Notes under the pieces: generated by a model
The model's input: the letters and a program-made list of their open reading frames with translations, nothing else
The model's database searches: none
Told to the model about the DNA's origin: nothing
Shown: positions 35,928-44,877 of the stretch, piece after piece
How positions within the stretch are numbered: position 1 is the first letter of the stretch
Layout of the letters: each line of letters starts with the position of its first letter
Assembly: GCF_000716595.1 (NCBI RefSeq)
Contig: NZ_JNXC01000035.1
Coordinates: 10,103-74,102 of the forward strand
DNA from: Saccharothrix sp. NRRL B-16314
GTDB lineage: Bacteria; Actinomycetota; Actinomycetes; Mycobacteriales; Pseudonocardiaceae
DNA length: 64,000 nt
Direction of reading: 5' to 3'
Translations under genes and position numbers: made by a program

Positions 35928-36009
35928 ACACGACCTCCCTCGCTTTGCTGCGAGCAATGGCTTTGGATCGCTTGGGCGCCGGGTTCGCGATCATGGTCGC
36001 GGACGTTGT

Positions 36010-36031
36010 CGCTGAGGGTGGTCCCTCAGCG
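36010..36031. promoter_or_regulatory. Hairpin in the hpf upstream region
   Basis: CGCTGAGGG (36010-36018) and CCCTCAGCG (36023-36031), a perfect 9-bp stem with a TGGT loop, about 83 bp before the hpf start. It may be a leader hairpin or a weak terminator of comF read-through. The rest of the 432-bp comF-hpf gap (35928-36359) shows no gene. Confidence 0.5.
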
Positions 36032-36337
36032 CCCCACCGGCGCCAGGGTCATGGGCTGTTCGCCTCCTCCCCGCGTGCCGGGAACGCTGATAGCGGTGGA
36101 CGTTAGCCCGGTATTCGCCGCCGCGACACCCCCCGGGGCGGGGGAACTCCAAGAATTTCCGGCCGTGACACAGAGCGACGAGAAACCGGTACCAGCCCAG
36201 CGTGACGAGCGCACGCTGAGACGCCCCGCTGACGACCGCTCACCCGAACGGCCCAGCTCGGCGCGGTCACCTGTCGCTGGAGCGACTACGGCGAACGGCC
36301 TTGGTGGGGACGTCATATCCGGCCAACGGGCGAACGC

Positions 36338-36354
36338 GCCGGGAGGTTCCCGGC
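36338..36354 (-). terminator. Possible terminator of comF
   Basis: GCCGGG/CCCGGC stem with a 5-base loop, six bases past the comF stop codon; short, no T-run. Confidence 0.5.
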
Positions 36355-36359
36355 ATCTT

Positions 36360-36980
36360 TCACCCGTGTGGGTGGCCCCGGCGGGCTGTTGTCAGCGTGA
36401 GCACGGCGGTTACCCGGTATCCGCCGGTTTTCAACATCGAAACGCAAGCGGATGCGGTCGATCCTGTCGTGACCACGTCGTCCAGCAGGACAAGCTTCGC
36501 CCCGGGCGGCGGTAGGCCACCGCGAACGAGCCGGACGCGGCCCGCCAGATTCGCCTGCCGGGACGCCGCGTCGAGCTTCACCGAATCACGAACGCCTTTC
36601 ATGAATGCGAGTGCCGGCGCCACGGAAAAGCCGGACGCACGTGCCATTCTCAGCACGTGGGAACCGCCGCGGGCACGGGCGGCGGACGCGCGGGAGGGCG
36701 CCGGCACGAGCCACGGGTCCGGCCCCACGCCGGGCAGCCGGGGAAGGGCGGCGGCGATCAGCGCGCCGAACACGGCCGCGAGCTCCCGCCGCCCGCGCTC
36801 CTTGAACGCGAGCACCAGCTCGCGCGCCGCACCCGCGTACGCCGCCAACGCGTACACGGGCGGCCCGGCACCCGGCACGCGTATCGGATGCCCGAACAGG
36901 GCCAGGCAGCGAGCGCACAGCCGCACGCCCCAGGTGCCGCAGCCGGGACAGCGGGGCGGGAACAGCAGGTTGATCAGCAT
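36360..36980 (-). CDS. ComF family phosphoribosyltransferase-like protein
   Basis: 206 residues from ATG 36980 (TTG 37010 is an in-frame alternative). N-terminal zinc site CPGCGTWGVRLCARC, then YAGAARELVLAFKERGRREL and PRPP-binding VLLDDVVTTGSTASAC. Related to ComFC/GntX of DNA uptake, and in actinobacteria found between lpqB and hpf (Rv3242c) with unknown role. The gap to lpqB is 91 bp; probably the last gene of the mtrA-mtrB-lpqB operon. Confidence 0.9.
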   Translation of the reverse strand: MLINLLFPPRCPGCGTWGVRLCARCLALFGHPIRVPGAGPPVYALAAYAGAARELVLAFKERGRRELAAVFGALIAAALPRLPGVGPDPWLVPAPSRASAARARGGSHVLRMARASGFSVAPALAFMKGVRDSVKLDAASRQANLAGRVRLVRGGLPPPGAKLVLLDDVVTTGSTASACVSMLKTGGYRVTAVLTLTTARRGHPHG

Positions 36981-37071
36981 GGTCCCGACGATGCCGGCGA
37001 CCCCCGACAATCCAGGGCCGTTCCGGGAGCTGTGCGGCGTTCACGATCGGGTGAAGCTCGATCCGCCGGCC

Positions 37072-38805
37072 TCAGCCCGGGTAGAACGCCCGGGTGCCCG
37101 GCTGCACCTTGGTCGCGGACGCACGCCACACGTCGCCCACGTCGCTCGCGCTCCACAGGCCGCTCTGGTCCACCGCCAGCACGTTCCGACCGGGCGCGGC
37201 CGTCACCGAGTTCACCGGAACGGTCAGGTTCGACGTGCTGTACCGCTCGATCCGCACCCCGTCGATGTTGACCTTGGCGATCGGCCACGCGGGCAGTGAC
37301 GTGCTCACCACGACGACGTCCTGCGCCAGCCAGTCCAGCGACAGCGCACCGGCGCCGAGCTCGGCCGACCGGATGTTACGCGGCGACCGCAGCGAGACCG
37401 CGGAGTCCTGCCCCCGCACGACCGCCGCCACCACGAGCTTCCCGCCCACGACGGCCGCCACCCGCGTGCCGTCACGCGACAGCCGCAGCTCGGTGATGCC
37501 GCCGCCCAGCACGGTCAGCTCGGACGCGTTGACCGCGTTCGCCGCCCACCCGGTCTCGGTCCTGATCACGCGCACCACGTTGACCCCGTCCACGACGGTC
37601 CACACCTCGGTGCTCGGCTCGCCCTGCCGCCCGCTGAGCAGCCACGTCGGCCTGGTCATCGTGGCCGCGGGCAGTTCCACCACGCCCAACGGCCCGGACA
37701 GCGCGCCGACCCGCAGCCGCACGGAGTTCTCCGCGATCCGGCTCACCACGGCCAGCTCGCTGCCGTCCATCGACTGCGCGGCGCTGACCACCTGGTACTC
37801 GCCCGCACCGGCCGGACCCGGCAGCGGCTCGCCGTTCATCTGCTGCACCCGCCCGTTGCCCACCAGCAGCCCGTTCAGATCGGCCTTCGGCATGGTCAGC
37901 GCCTCACCGGTCTGCACGTCCGCGGGCCGCCACTCGGGCTGGTCGGCGTTGATCGGCTGGCCTTCGACCAGCACCCTGATCCGGCTGCTCGTCACCCCGG
38001 CCAGGGACTTCACGAACTGCGCCACGATCTGCTTGCCGGTCTGCACCGTGATGTCGCCGACTTTCGTCAGGTCCACCTCCAGCGCGCCGTCGTCCGCTTC
38101 GGACGTCTTCCGGCGCTGGCCGGCGCCGTTCGGGATGGCCGTCGTCAACGCGCCGCGCATCCCCACCGCAGGCCCCTTGAGCAGCAGGTCCGTCACGCGG
38201 GTCGGGATCTCCGTCGACGGCGCGGCGACGACCCACCGCGGGTCGGGCACGAGCACGCCGAAGTCCGGGCTGTGGAAGAACAGCGTCACCCGGCGGTAGT
38301 TCTGCTGGAACCCGCCCAACGGCACGTAGACGCCGTCCGGCGGCTTAGAGATGCGCCACTGGTTCTCGCTGTTGCGCTCGATCCCGATCGGCGTGTCCAG
38401 ACCTCCGACGAGCTGGATGAACGAGTTGTCCTCCAGCTGGAGCCGGCCGACGTTCCGCCCCTGGAGCAGCACCATGCGCTGCTTGTCGTCCGCCGTCATG
38501 CTCGGCGTCGGCACGGTGTTGAAGGTCGTCTCGATGATCGTCGGCATGACCTTGGTGTTCCAGGACTTCTTCGCGTCCTCCGTCAGGTACGCCTTGGCCG
38601 CCTCGTAGTCGTCCTCCGGGTTGGCCGAGGCGTTGACGAACTCGCGGACCAGCGTCAACGGCTCGATGTCGTCGACCGGCTTGGGCGCGGCGGCCTCACT
38701 GGCGTTGCCCGGCGACGGGTTGACCGGGATCGGCGACGTCTCGGTCGGGATGGCCGCGCAGCCCGAGGCGACGCCCACGGCCAGGAGCAGTGCGAGGAGC
38801 CTCAC
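37072..38805 (-). CDS. lpqB: Lipoprotein LpqB
   Basis: 577-residue lipoprotein that modulates the MtrB sensor. Signal peptide with lipobox VASGC (Cys16). Middle: GerMN-like domain (TRVTDLLLKGPAVGMRGAL...VGDITVQTGKQIVAQFVKSL), then a beta-propeller-like C-terminal half (LSRDGTRVAAVVGGKLVVAAV). The frame is open upstream, but GTG at 38805, overlapping the mtrB stop as GTGA, gives the signal peptide at the N-terminus. Order mtrA-mtrB-lpqB is conserved in actinobacteria. Confidence 0.96.
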   Translation of the reverse strand: MRLLALLLAVGVASGCAAIPTETSPIPVNPSPGNASEAAAPKPVDDIEPLTLVREFVNASANPEDDYEAAKAYLTEDAKKSWNTKVMPTIIETTFNTVPTPSMTADDKQRMVLLQGRNVGRLQLEDNSFIQLVGGLDTPIGIERNSENQWRISKPPDGVYVPLGGFQQNYRRVTLFFHSPDFGVLVPDPRWVVAAPSTEIPTRVTDLLLKGPAVGMRGALTTAIPNGAGQRRKTSEADDGALEVDLTKVGDITVQTGKQIVAQFVKSLAGVTSSRIRVLVEGQPINADQPEWRPADVQTGEALTMPKADLNGLLVGNGRVQQMNGEPLPGPAGAGEYQVVSAAQSMDGSELAVVSRIAENSVRLRVGALSGPLGVVELPAATMTRPTWLLSGRQGEPSTEVWTVVDGVNVVRVIRTETGWAANAVNASELTVLGGGITELRLSRDGTRVAAVVGGKLVVAAVVRGQDSAVSLRSPRNIRSAELGAGALSLDWLAQDVVVVSTSLPAWPIAKVNIDGVRIERYSTSNLTVPVNSVTAAPGRNVLAVDQSGLWSASDVGDVWRASATKVQPGTRAFYPG

Positions 38806-40544
38806 CGGACCTCCTCGCGTTCGCCGGTGACCGGTTGCGCGGGCTGCCACGTGATCTCCTCCTCGGTCAGCTCGACGACCTCGTCCGCCGGGTCCGCGCC
38901 CTCTTCCTCCGACTCGATCACGGGCGGCAGGTCGGGCGGTTCCAGCGGGAGCGGGCTGGACTTCAGCTCGTGGCCGTGGCTGCACGGCAGGGTCAGCCGG
39001 AACACGGCGCCGTGGCCGCGTTCGCCCCACGCCTCCAGCCAGCCGCCGTGCAGCCGGGCGTCCTCCAGGCTGATCGACAGGCCGAGGCCGGTGCCGCCGG
39101 TGCGGCGGTTGCGGGACGGGTCGGCGCGCCAGAACCGGTTGAACACCAGGTCGGCCTCACCGGGGCGCAGGCCGACGCCGTGGTCCCGGACGGTCACCGC
39201 GATCGCCTCGCCGTCGCCGCGGAGCTTCAGCTCGACCGGCAGGCCCTCGCCGTGGTCGATGGCGTTGGCCAGCAGGTTCCGCAGAATCCGCTCGACCCGG
39301 CGGGCGTCCAGCTCGGCGGTGACCTCCTCGTCGGGCAGGTCCAACACGATCGTCGTGCCGCTGCTGTTGGCGATGGCGCGCACCGCGTCGTGCGCGCGAC
39401 GGGCCAGCACGCGGATGTCGACCAGGTCGGCGGCCAGCTCCTCGACGCCCGCGTCGAGCCGGCTGATCTCCAGCAGGTCGCCGAGCAGCGATTCGAACCG
39501 GTCCAGCTCGTCCACCAGCAGCTCCGTGGAGCGGGCCAGGCCTCCGGGGAACTGCTCGCGGGACGCGTGCAGCACGTCGGCGGCCATCCGGACGGTCGTC
39601 AACGGCGTGCGCAGCTCGTGCGAGACATCGGAGGTGAAGCGCCGCTGGAGCTGGCCGAACTCCTCCAGCTGGTGGATCTGCCGCTGGATGCTCGCGGCCA
39701 TCTCGTTGTACGACTCGGCGAGCCGCGCCACGTCGTCCTCGCCGACCACGGGCATCCGCTGGTCGAGGTTGCCGTCGGCGAACCGCTCGGCGATCTCGGC
39801 GGCCTGCCGGACCGGCCGCACGACCTGCCGGGTGACGAGGTTCGCGATGAGGGCGAGGAGCAGGAGGAGCACCAGGCCGCCGATGACGAGGGTGCTCTGC
39901 ACGACGTCCGCGGTGGCCTGCTCGCTGGTCAGCGGGAACAGCAGGTAGAGGTGCATGGCGCGGGCGGAGCTGTTCACCGGCTTGCCCACGACGAGGAGGG
40001 TGGTCGGGCCGGTCTCGCGGGCGACGGTGGTGATCTGGTAGCCGGCGCTGCCCCGTTCGAGCATCTTGACCAGGCCCTCGGGCACGTCGCGGTACTCGCC
40101 GACGGCGACGGGGAGGCCGTCCGAGCCGACCCCGGCCGGGTCGGGGTCGTAGAGCACCGGTTCGAACGCGCCCGCGCCGGAGCTGGTCGGGTCCAGGTCG
40201 ACACCGGAAGTGTTGATCTTGTTGAGGGCGGCGGTGAACCGGGTCTTCACGCTGTCCGGACCGGGGTTGAGGCCCGCCAGGTCCGGCTGGATCGCCGCCG
40301 CGCTCGCCTCGGCCTGCCGGAGCGCCGCCTCGATCTTGGTCTCGAGCAGCTGGCCGGTGATCTGCACCTGGAGGACCATGCCCAGCACGAACACCACGGC
40401 GGACGAGAGCGCGAGCGTGCTCACCACCACGCGCAGCTGCAACGACCGCCGCCACAGCTCACCGAACGAGATCGCCTGACGGCGCGCGCGATCGACCACG
40501 CGGCGCACTTCGCGCGCGACGGGGTCGAACCAGCGCGGTGTCAT
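38802..40544 (-). CDS. mtrB: Sensor histidine kinase MtrB
   Basis: 580 residues. TM1 ~36-60, extracytoplasmic domain ~61-212, TM2 ~213-238, HAMP ~239-291, HisKA with SDVSHELRTPLT (His309), HATPase with LRNLLANAIDHG, DHGVGLRPGEADLVFNRFWR and GTGLGLSI. A ~60-residue acidic C-terminal tail (EEEGADPADEVVELTEEE) follows. Phosphorylates MtrA to tune cell division, peptidoglycan remodelling and osmoresponse (family). ATG at 40544 lies in a leader made of the dispersed repeat, with GGAG ten bases upstream. Confidence 0.97.
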   Translation of the reverse strand: MTPRWFDPVAREVRRVVDRARRQAISFGELWRRSLQLRVVVSTLALSSAVVFVLGMVLQVQITGQLLETKIEAALRQAEASAAAIQPDLAGLNPGPDSVKTRFTAALNKINTSGVDLDPTSSGAGAFEPVLYDPDPAGVGSDGLPVAVGEYRDVPEGLVKMLERGSAGYQITTVARETGPTTLLVVGKPVNSSARAMHLYLLFPLTSEQATADVVQSTLVIGGLVLLLLLALIANLVTRQVVRPVRQAAEIAERFADGNLDQRMPVVGEDDVARLAESYNEMAASIQRQIHQLEEFGQLQRRFTSDVSHELRTPLTTVRMAADVLHASREQFPGGLARSTELLVDELDRFESLLGDLLEISRLDAGVEELAADLVDIRVLARRAHDAVRAIANSSGTTIVLDLPDEEVTAELDARRVERILRNLLANAIDHGEGLPVELKLRGDGEAIAVTVRDHGVGLRPGEADLVFNRFWRADPSRNRRTGGTGLGLSISLEDARLHGGWLEAWGERGHGAVFRLTLPCSHGHELKSSPLPLEPPDLPPVIESEEEGADPADEVVELTEEEITWQPAQPVTGEREEVR

Positions 40545-40556
40545 CTGACCGCTGCT

Positions 40557-40589
40557 CCGCGAACGATCGACGCGACCTCGCGTGGTGGT
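40557..40589 (-). repeat. Leader-type dispersed repeat, copy 2 (mtrB leader)
   Basis: 33 bp identical to copy 1; fills most of the 79-bp mtrA-mtrB gap and ends 12 bases before the mtrB ATG. The sequence continues into GGAG (ribosome-binding site) and ATGACAC. Confidence 0.93.
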
Positions 40590-40623
40590 CCCGTTGGGCG
40601 TCGTGGAGTGCCGACGCCGACGA

Positions 40624-41301
40624 TCATGGAGGTCCGGCCTTGTACCCGACGCCGCGGACGGTCAGCACCACCTCGGGGTGCTCGGGGTCGCGCTCGACCT
40701 TGGAGCGCAGCCGCTGCACGTGGACGTTCACCAGCCGGGTGTCCGCCGCGTGCCGGTAGCCCCACACCTGCTCCAGCAGCACCTCGCGGGTGAACACCTG
40801 GCGCGGCTTGCGGGCCAGCGCCACGAGCAGGTCGAACTCCAGCGGCGTGAGCTGGATCGGCTTGCCCTCGCGCAGCACCTCGTGGCCGGGCACGTCGATG
40901 GTCAGGTCGCCGATCTGCAACACCTCGGCCGGCTCGGCCTCGGTGCGCCGCAGGCGGGCGCGGATGCGCGCCACCAGCTCCTTCGGCTTGAACGGCTTGA
41001 CCACGTAGTCGTCCGCGCCGGACTCCAGGCCCAGCACGACGTCCACCGTGTCGCTCTTGGCGGTCAACATCACGATCGGGACGCCCGACTCCGACCGGAT
41101 CGCCTTGCAGACGTCGATGCCGTTCATGCCGGGCAGCATCAGGTCGAGCAGGACCAGGTCCGGCTTGAGCTCGCGCAGCGCGGGCAGCGCGCGTGCGCCG
41201 TCGGCCACCACAGCGGTGTCGAAGCCCTCGCCCCGCAGCACGATGGTCAGCATCTCCGCCAGGGCGGGGTCGTCGTCCACGACGAGCACGCGTGCCTTCA
41301 T
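40624..41301 (-). CDS. mtrA: Response regulator MtrA
   Basis: 225-residue OmpR-type regulator. Receiver: VLVVDDDPALAEML, phospho-Asp53 in LLDLMLPGMNG, MLTAKSD, DDYVVKPFKPKELVARIRAR; DNA-binding winged helix with LTPLEFDLLVALARKPRQVF, HAADTRLVNVHVQRLRSKVE, LTVRGVGYKAG. Very close to the mycobacterial protein. ATG 41301 (MKARV) preferred; ATG 41310 is nine bases upstream. The 185-bp gap before it carries a possible MtrA box at 41463-41477. Confidence 0.97.
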   Translation of the reverse strand: MKARVLVVDDDPALAEMLTIVLRGEGFDTAVVADGARALPALRELKPDLVLLDLMLPGMNGIDVCKAIRSESGVPIVMLTAKSDTVDVVLGLESGADDYVVKPFKPKELVARIRARLRRTEAEPAEVLQIGDLTIDVPGHEVLREGKPIQLTPLEFDLLVALARKPRQVFTREVLLEQVWGYRHAADTRLVNVHVQRLRSKVERDPEHPEVVLTVRGVGYKAGPP

Positions 41302-41462
41302 ACCCAACATCGTCCCACTAGCGGTCGGGAGTCCACGCACCGCCCAGCGGTCATCGCTGCTGGTCGCCGGCCGGGTCCACTCCGTAGCCAGTCTCTGTCG
41401 CCGATCCACCAGCCCACCTCGTCTCGCTGAACGGGAATCGTCAGCGACTCATCGGCGTACTG

Positions 41463-41477
41463 GTGACGTTTTGTTAC
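41463..41477 (-). promoter_or_regulatory. Possible MtrA direct-repeat box
   Basis: On the minus strand GTAAC-N5-GTCAC, a direct-repeat layout like known MtrA sites (GTAAC/GTCAC half-sites, ~10-11 bp spacing). It lies between tmk and mtrA, so it may mediate MtrA autoregulation. Confidence 0.45.
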
Positions 41478-41486
41478 GTTCTCACA

Positions 41487-42128
41487 CTAACGGGTGAACC
41501 ACCGGTCGAGGATCGACTCGATGCGCAAGTCGGCGGTCCCGTCCAGCACCTCCCACGGCGAGAGCCACCCCGAGGCGGCCAGCTCGTCGTACACGGCGGC
41601 GCACCGCGCTTGGAGACCTCCGTCGGACTCGTACAGGTCCCGTCCACGGGCCTCTTCCGCCTCGCGGTGCGCGGCCCGGTCCGCAGCGACGCTCGCCGGC
41701 ACGCGCAGCAGCAGGTGCAGGTCGGGGATCGGCAAGCCGAAGCGCTCCACCTCCAGCGCCCTCAGCCAGGCCACGAACTCGCCGTCGGCGGGTTGGTGCA
41801 GGCGGGCCGCGCCGTAGGCGGCGTTGGACGCGACATAACGGTCGAGCAGCACGACGTCGTACTGGGCGAGGTCGGCGCGGATCTTGTCGGCCGCGCCGCG
41901 CCGGTCGAGGGCGTAGAGGACCGACATGCCGTACACGGAGTCGGTCAGGTCGCCGAGCCTGCCGTGCAGCGCGTCCCGCACCAGGTCGGCGTGCACGTCC
42001 TCGTCGTAGCGGGGGAACGCGCCGGTGGCGATCTTCGCGCCGCGCGCGTCGAGCGCGTCGGTCAAGGCCTTGGCCAGGGTGCGCTTACCGGCGCCGTCCA
42101 AGCCTTCGATCACGACGAGTTTTCCCAC
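41487..42128 (-). CDS. tmk: Thymidylate kinase (dTMP kinase)
   Basis: 213 residues. dTMP + ATP to dTDP. Seen: P-loop VIEGLDGAGKRTLAKAL, DRE/DRY-type box LLDRYVASNAAYGAAR, and LHLLLRVPASVAADRA with the LID-like AEEARGRDLYES. P-loop has GKR in place of the usual GKS/GKT (Arg after Lys), as in some actinobacterial forms. Upstream of mtrA, as in M. tuberculosis Rv3247c. Confidence 0.93.
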   Translation of the reverse strand: MGKLVVIEGLDGAGKRTLAKALTDALDARGAKIATGAFPRYDEDVHADLVRDALHGRLGDLTDSVYGMSVLYALDRRGAADKIRADLAQYDVVLLDRYVASNAAYGAARLHQPADGEFVAWLRALEVERFGLPIPDLHLLLRVPASVAADRAAHREAEEARGRDLYESDGGLQARCAAVYDELAASGWLSPWEVLDGTADLRIESILDRWFTR

Positions 42129-42206
42129 GCGACCACCCTAAGGGGCGCTACCCGGCCACGATCGGCGGCATCATGTCCCCCACTTGGGTGACGGTTGATC
42201 CTTTCC

Positions 42207-42224
42207 GTCACCAGATTGAGTGAC
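42207..42224. promoter_or_regulatory. Inverted repeat upstream of the XRE-like gene
   Basis: GTCAC-N8-GTGAC, 45 bp before the GTG at 42269 and in the tmk/XRE divergent gap. A possible operator. Confidence 0.45.
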
Positions 42225-42268
42225 TACGGTGAACCCCATTTCCGGTTGCGCGAAAGGGTGGTGCCGCG

Positions 42269-43228
42269 GTGACCGCGGATTCCGGGCACGCCAGACCGGT
42301 GGACGAGCCGGGCGCCCATCCGCCCCCGAGCCTGCCCGGCGGCCTCGCCGAAACGCTGCGCTACGGACCGTTCCACCGGGCACTGCACGACGCCATCGCG
42401 CACCGCGGCCTGTCCCTGGCCCGGCTCCGGGCGCACCTGGAGCAGCAGGGCGTGCAGGTCGGGCAGTCCACGCTCAGCTACTGGCAACGCGGCCTGCGTC
42501 ACCCGGAAGTGCCACGGGCCATCGCGACCGTGCGCGCCCTGGAGACCGTGCTGCGACTTCCGTCCGAGTCCCTGGTGGCGCTCGTCGGCAACCGGCCGCA
42601 ACCACGCCTCGCCAGGCCGTCCGGCTGGGTGTCACCCGTACCGGTGCTGACGGAGTTCGAGGCCGTGACCGACGTCGGCGCGAACACCGACATCGAGGTC
42701 GTGTCCGTGCACGACACGGTGCTGGTCGGGCCGGAGCGGGAGCGGCGGTCGATCACCACGCGGATCGTCGTGCGGGCGGCCAAGGCCGGGCCGGACCGGT
42801 TCCTCGCCGTGCACCAGGGCGACGAGGGCTGCCTGATCGACAACGCGCTCGTGCGACCCGGCGAGGGCTGCCGGCTGGGACGTCTGCGCAGGCAGCCGGC
42901 CACCCGCGGGCTGGCGTTCGAGCTGCTGTTCGACCGCAGGCTCGCCGAGGGCGAGGAGCACGTGTTCAGCTTCACCGTGGTGGACGACACCGGTGGGCCG
43001 ACGCACGGCCACCGCCGGACGTTCCGCGAGCCGTGCCGCAACTACCTGCTGCAACTGGCGTTCAACCGCCGCGCCCTGCCCGCCCGATGCACCAAGCAGT
43101 TCCGGGTGGACGCCGAGGCGCTGCCGGTGGACCTGGAGGAGCTGGTCTGCGGGCTGGGCGGCTTCGCCAGCGCCTACTTCGAGGACGTCGGACCCGGTAT
43201 CGCGGGCATCAGCGTCGAGTGGACGTGA
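42269..43228 (+). CDS. XRE-like DNA-binding protein with unknown C-terminal domain
   Basis: 319 residues. N-terminal ~95: FHRALHDAIAHRGLSLARLRAHL and STLSYWQRGLRHP, an XRE helix-turn-helix, extended by RALETVLRLPSESLVALVG. C-terminal ~210 residues have no recognised domain; strands VSVHDTVLVGPERERRSIT, GEEHVFSFTVVDDTGGPTHG suggest a beta-rich ligand-binding or protein-interaction domain. GTG start. This type, a regulator with a beta-rich tail, is frequent in Pseudonocardiales. Terminator follows, shared with ahcY. Confidence 0.75.
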   Translation: MTADSGHARPVDEPGAHPPPSLPGGLAETLRYGPFHRALHDAIAHRGLSLARLRAHLEQQGVQVGQSTLSYWQRGLRHPEVPRAIATVRALETVLRLPSESLVALVGNRPQPRLARPSGWVSPVPVLTEFEAVTDVGANTDIEVVSVHDTVLVGPERERRSITTRIVVRAAKAGPDRFLAVHQGDEGCLIDNALVRPGEGCRLGRLRRQPATRGLAFELLFDRRLAEGEEHVFSFTVVDDTGGPTHGHRRTFREPCRNYLLQLAFNRRALPARCTKQFRVDAEALPVDLEELVCGLGGFASAYFEDVGPGIAGISVEWT

Positions 43229-43229
43229 A

Positions 43230-43262
43230 GGAACGGCCGGCGCGCGAGGCACCGGCCGTTCC
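43230..43262. terminator. Bidirectional terminator between the XRE-like gene and ahcY
   Basis: GGAACGGCCGG (43230-43240) pairs perfectly with 43252-43262; 11-base loop; convergent genes on both sides (stops at 43228 and 43274). Confidence 0.88.
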
Positions 43263-43273
43263 GCCTGGCAGGC

Positions 43274-44737
<1,464 letters not shown>

Positions 44738-44877
44738 GCGCATTCCTCACATCTCGGGTTCGCCCGACCATACCTCCCGGTCACCGCCCGCCACGCCGGG
44801 CCGCCGAGGTGGCCTCGCAACCGGGGGTCGATAGACCAGTATGGCAAGGCTGAAGTGATGTTCACGGGAGGGTTTAC

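Noticed and set aside
36080..36106. ECF-type promoter GGGAAC-N16-cGTTAG on the plus strand
   Set aside because: Good match to a SigE-like pattern, but no plus-strand gene follows; probably chance, or an antisense transcript to comF.
44744..44877. SAH riboswitch before ahcY
   Set aside because: The leader lacks the conserved SAH-riboswitch core sequence and pairing I would expect; only generic GC-rich stems.
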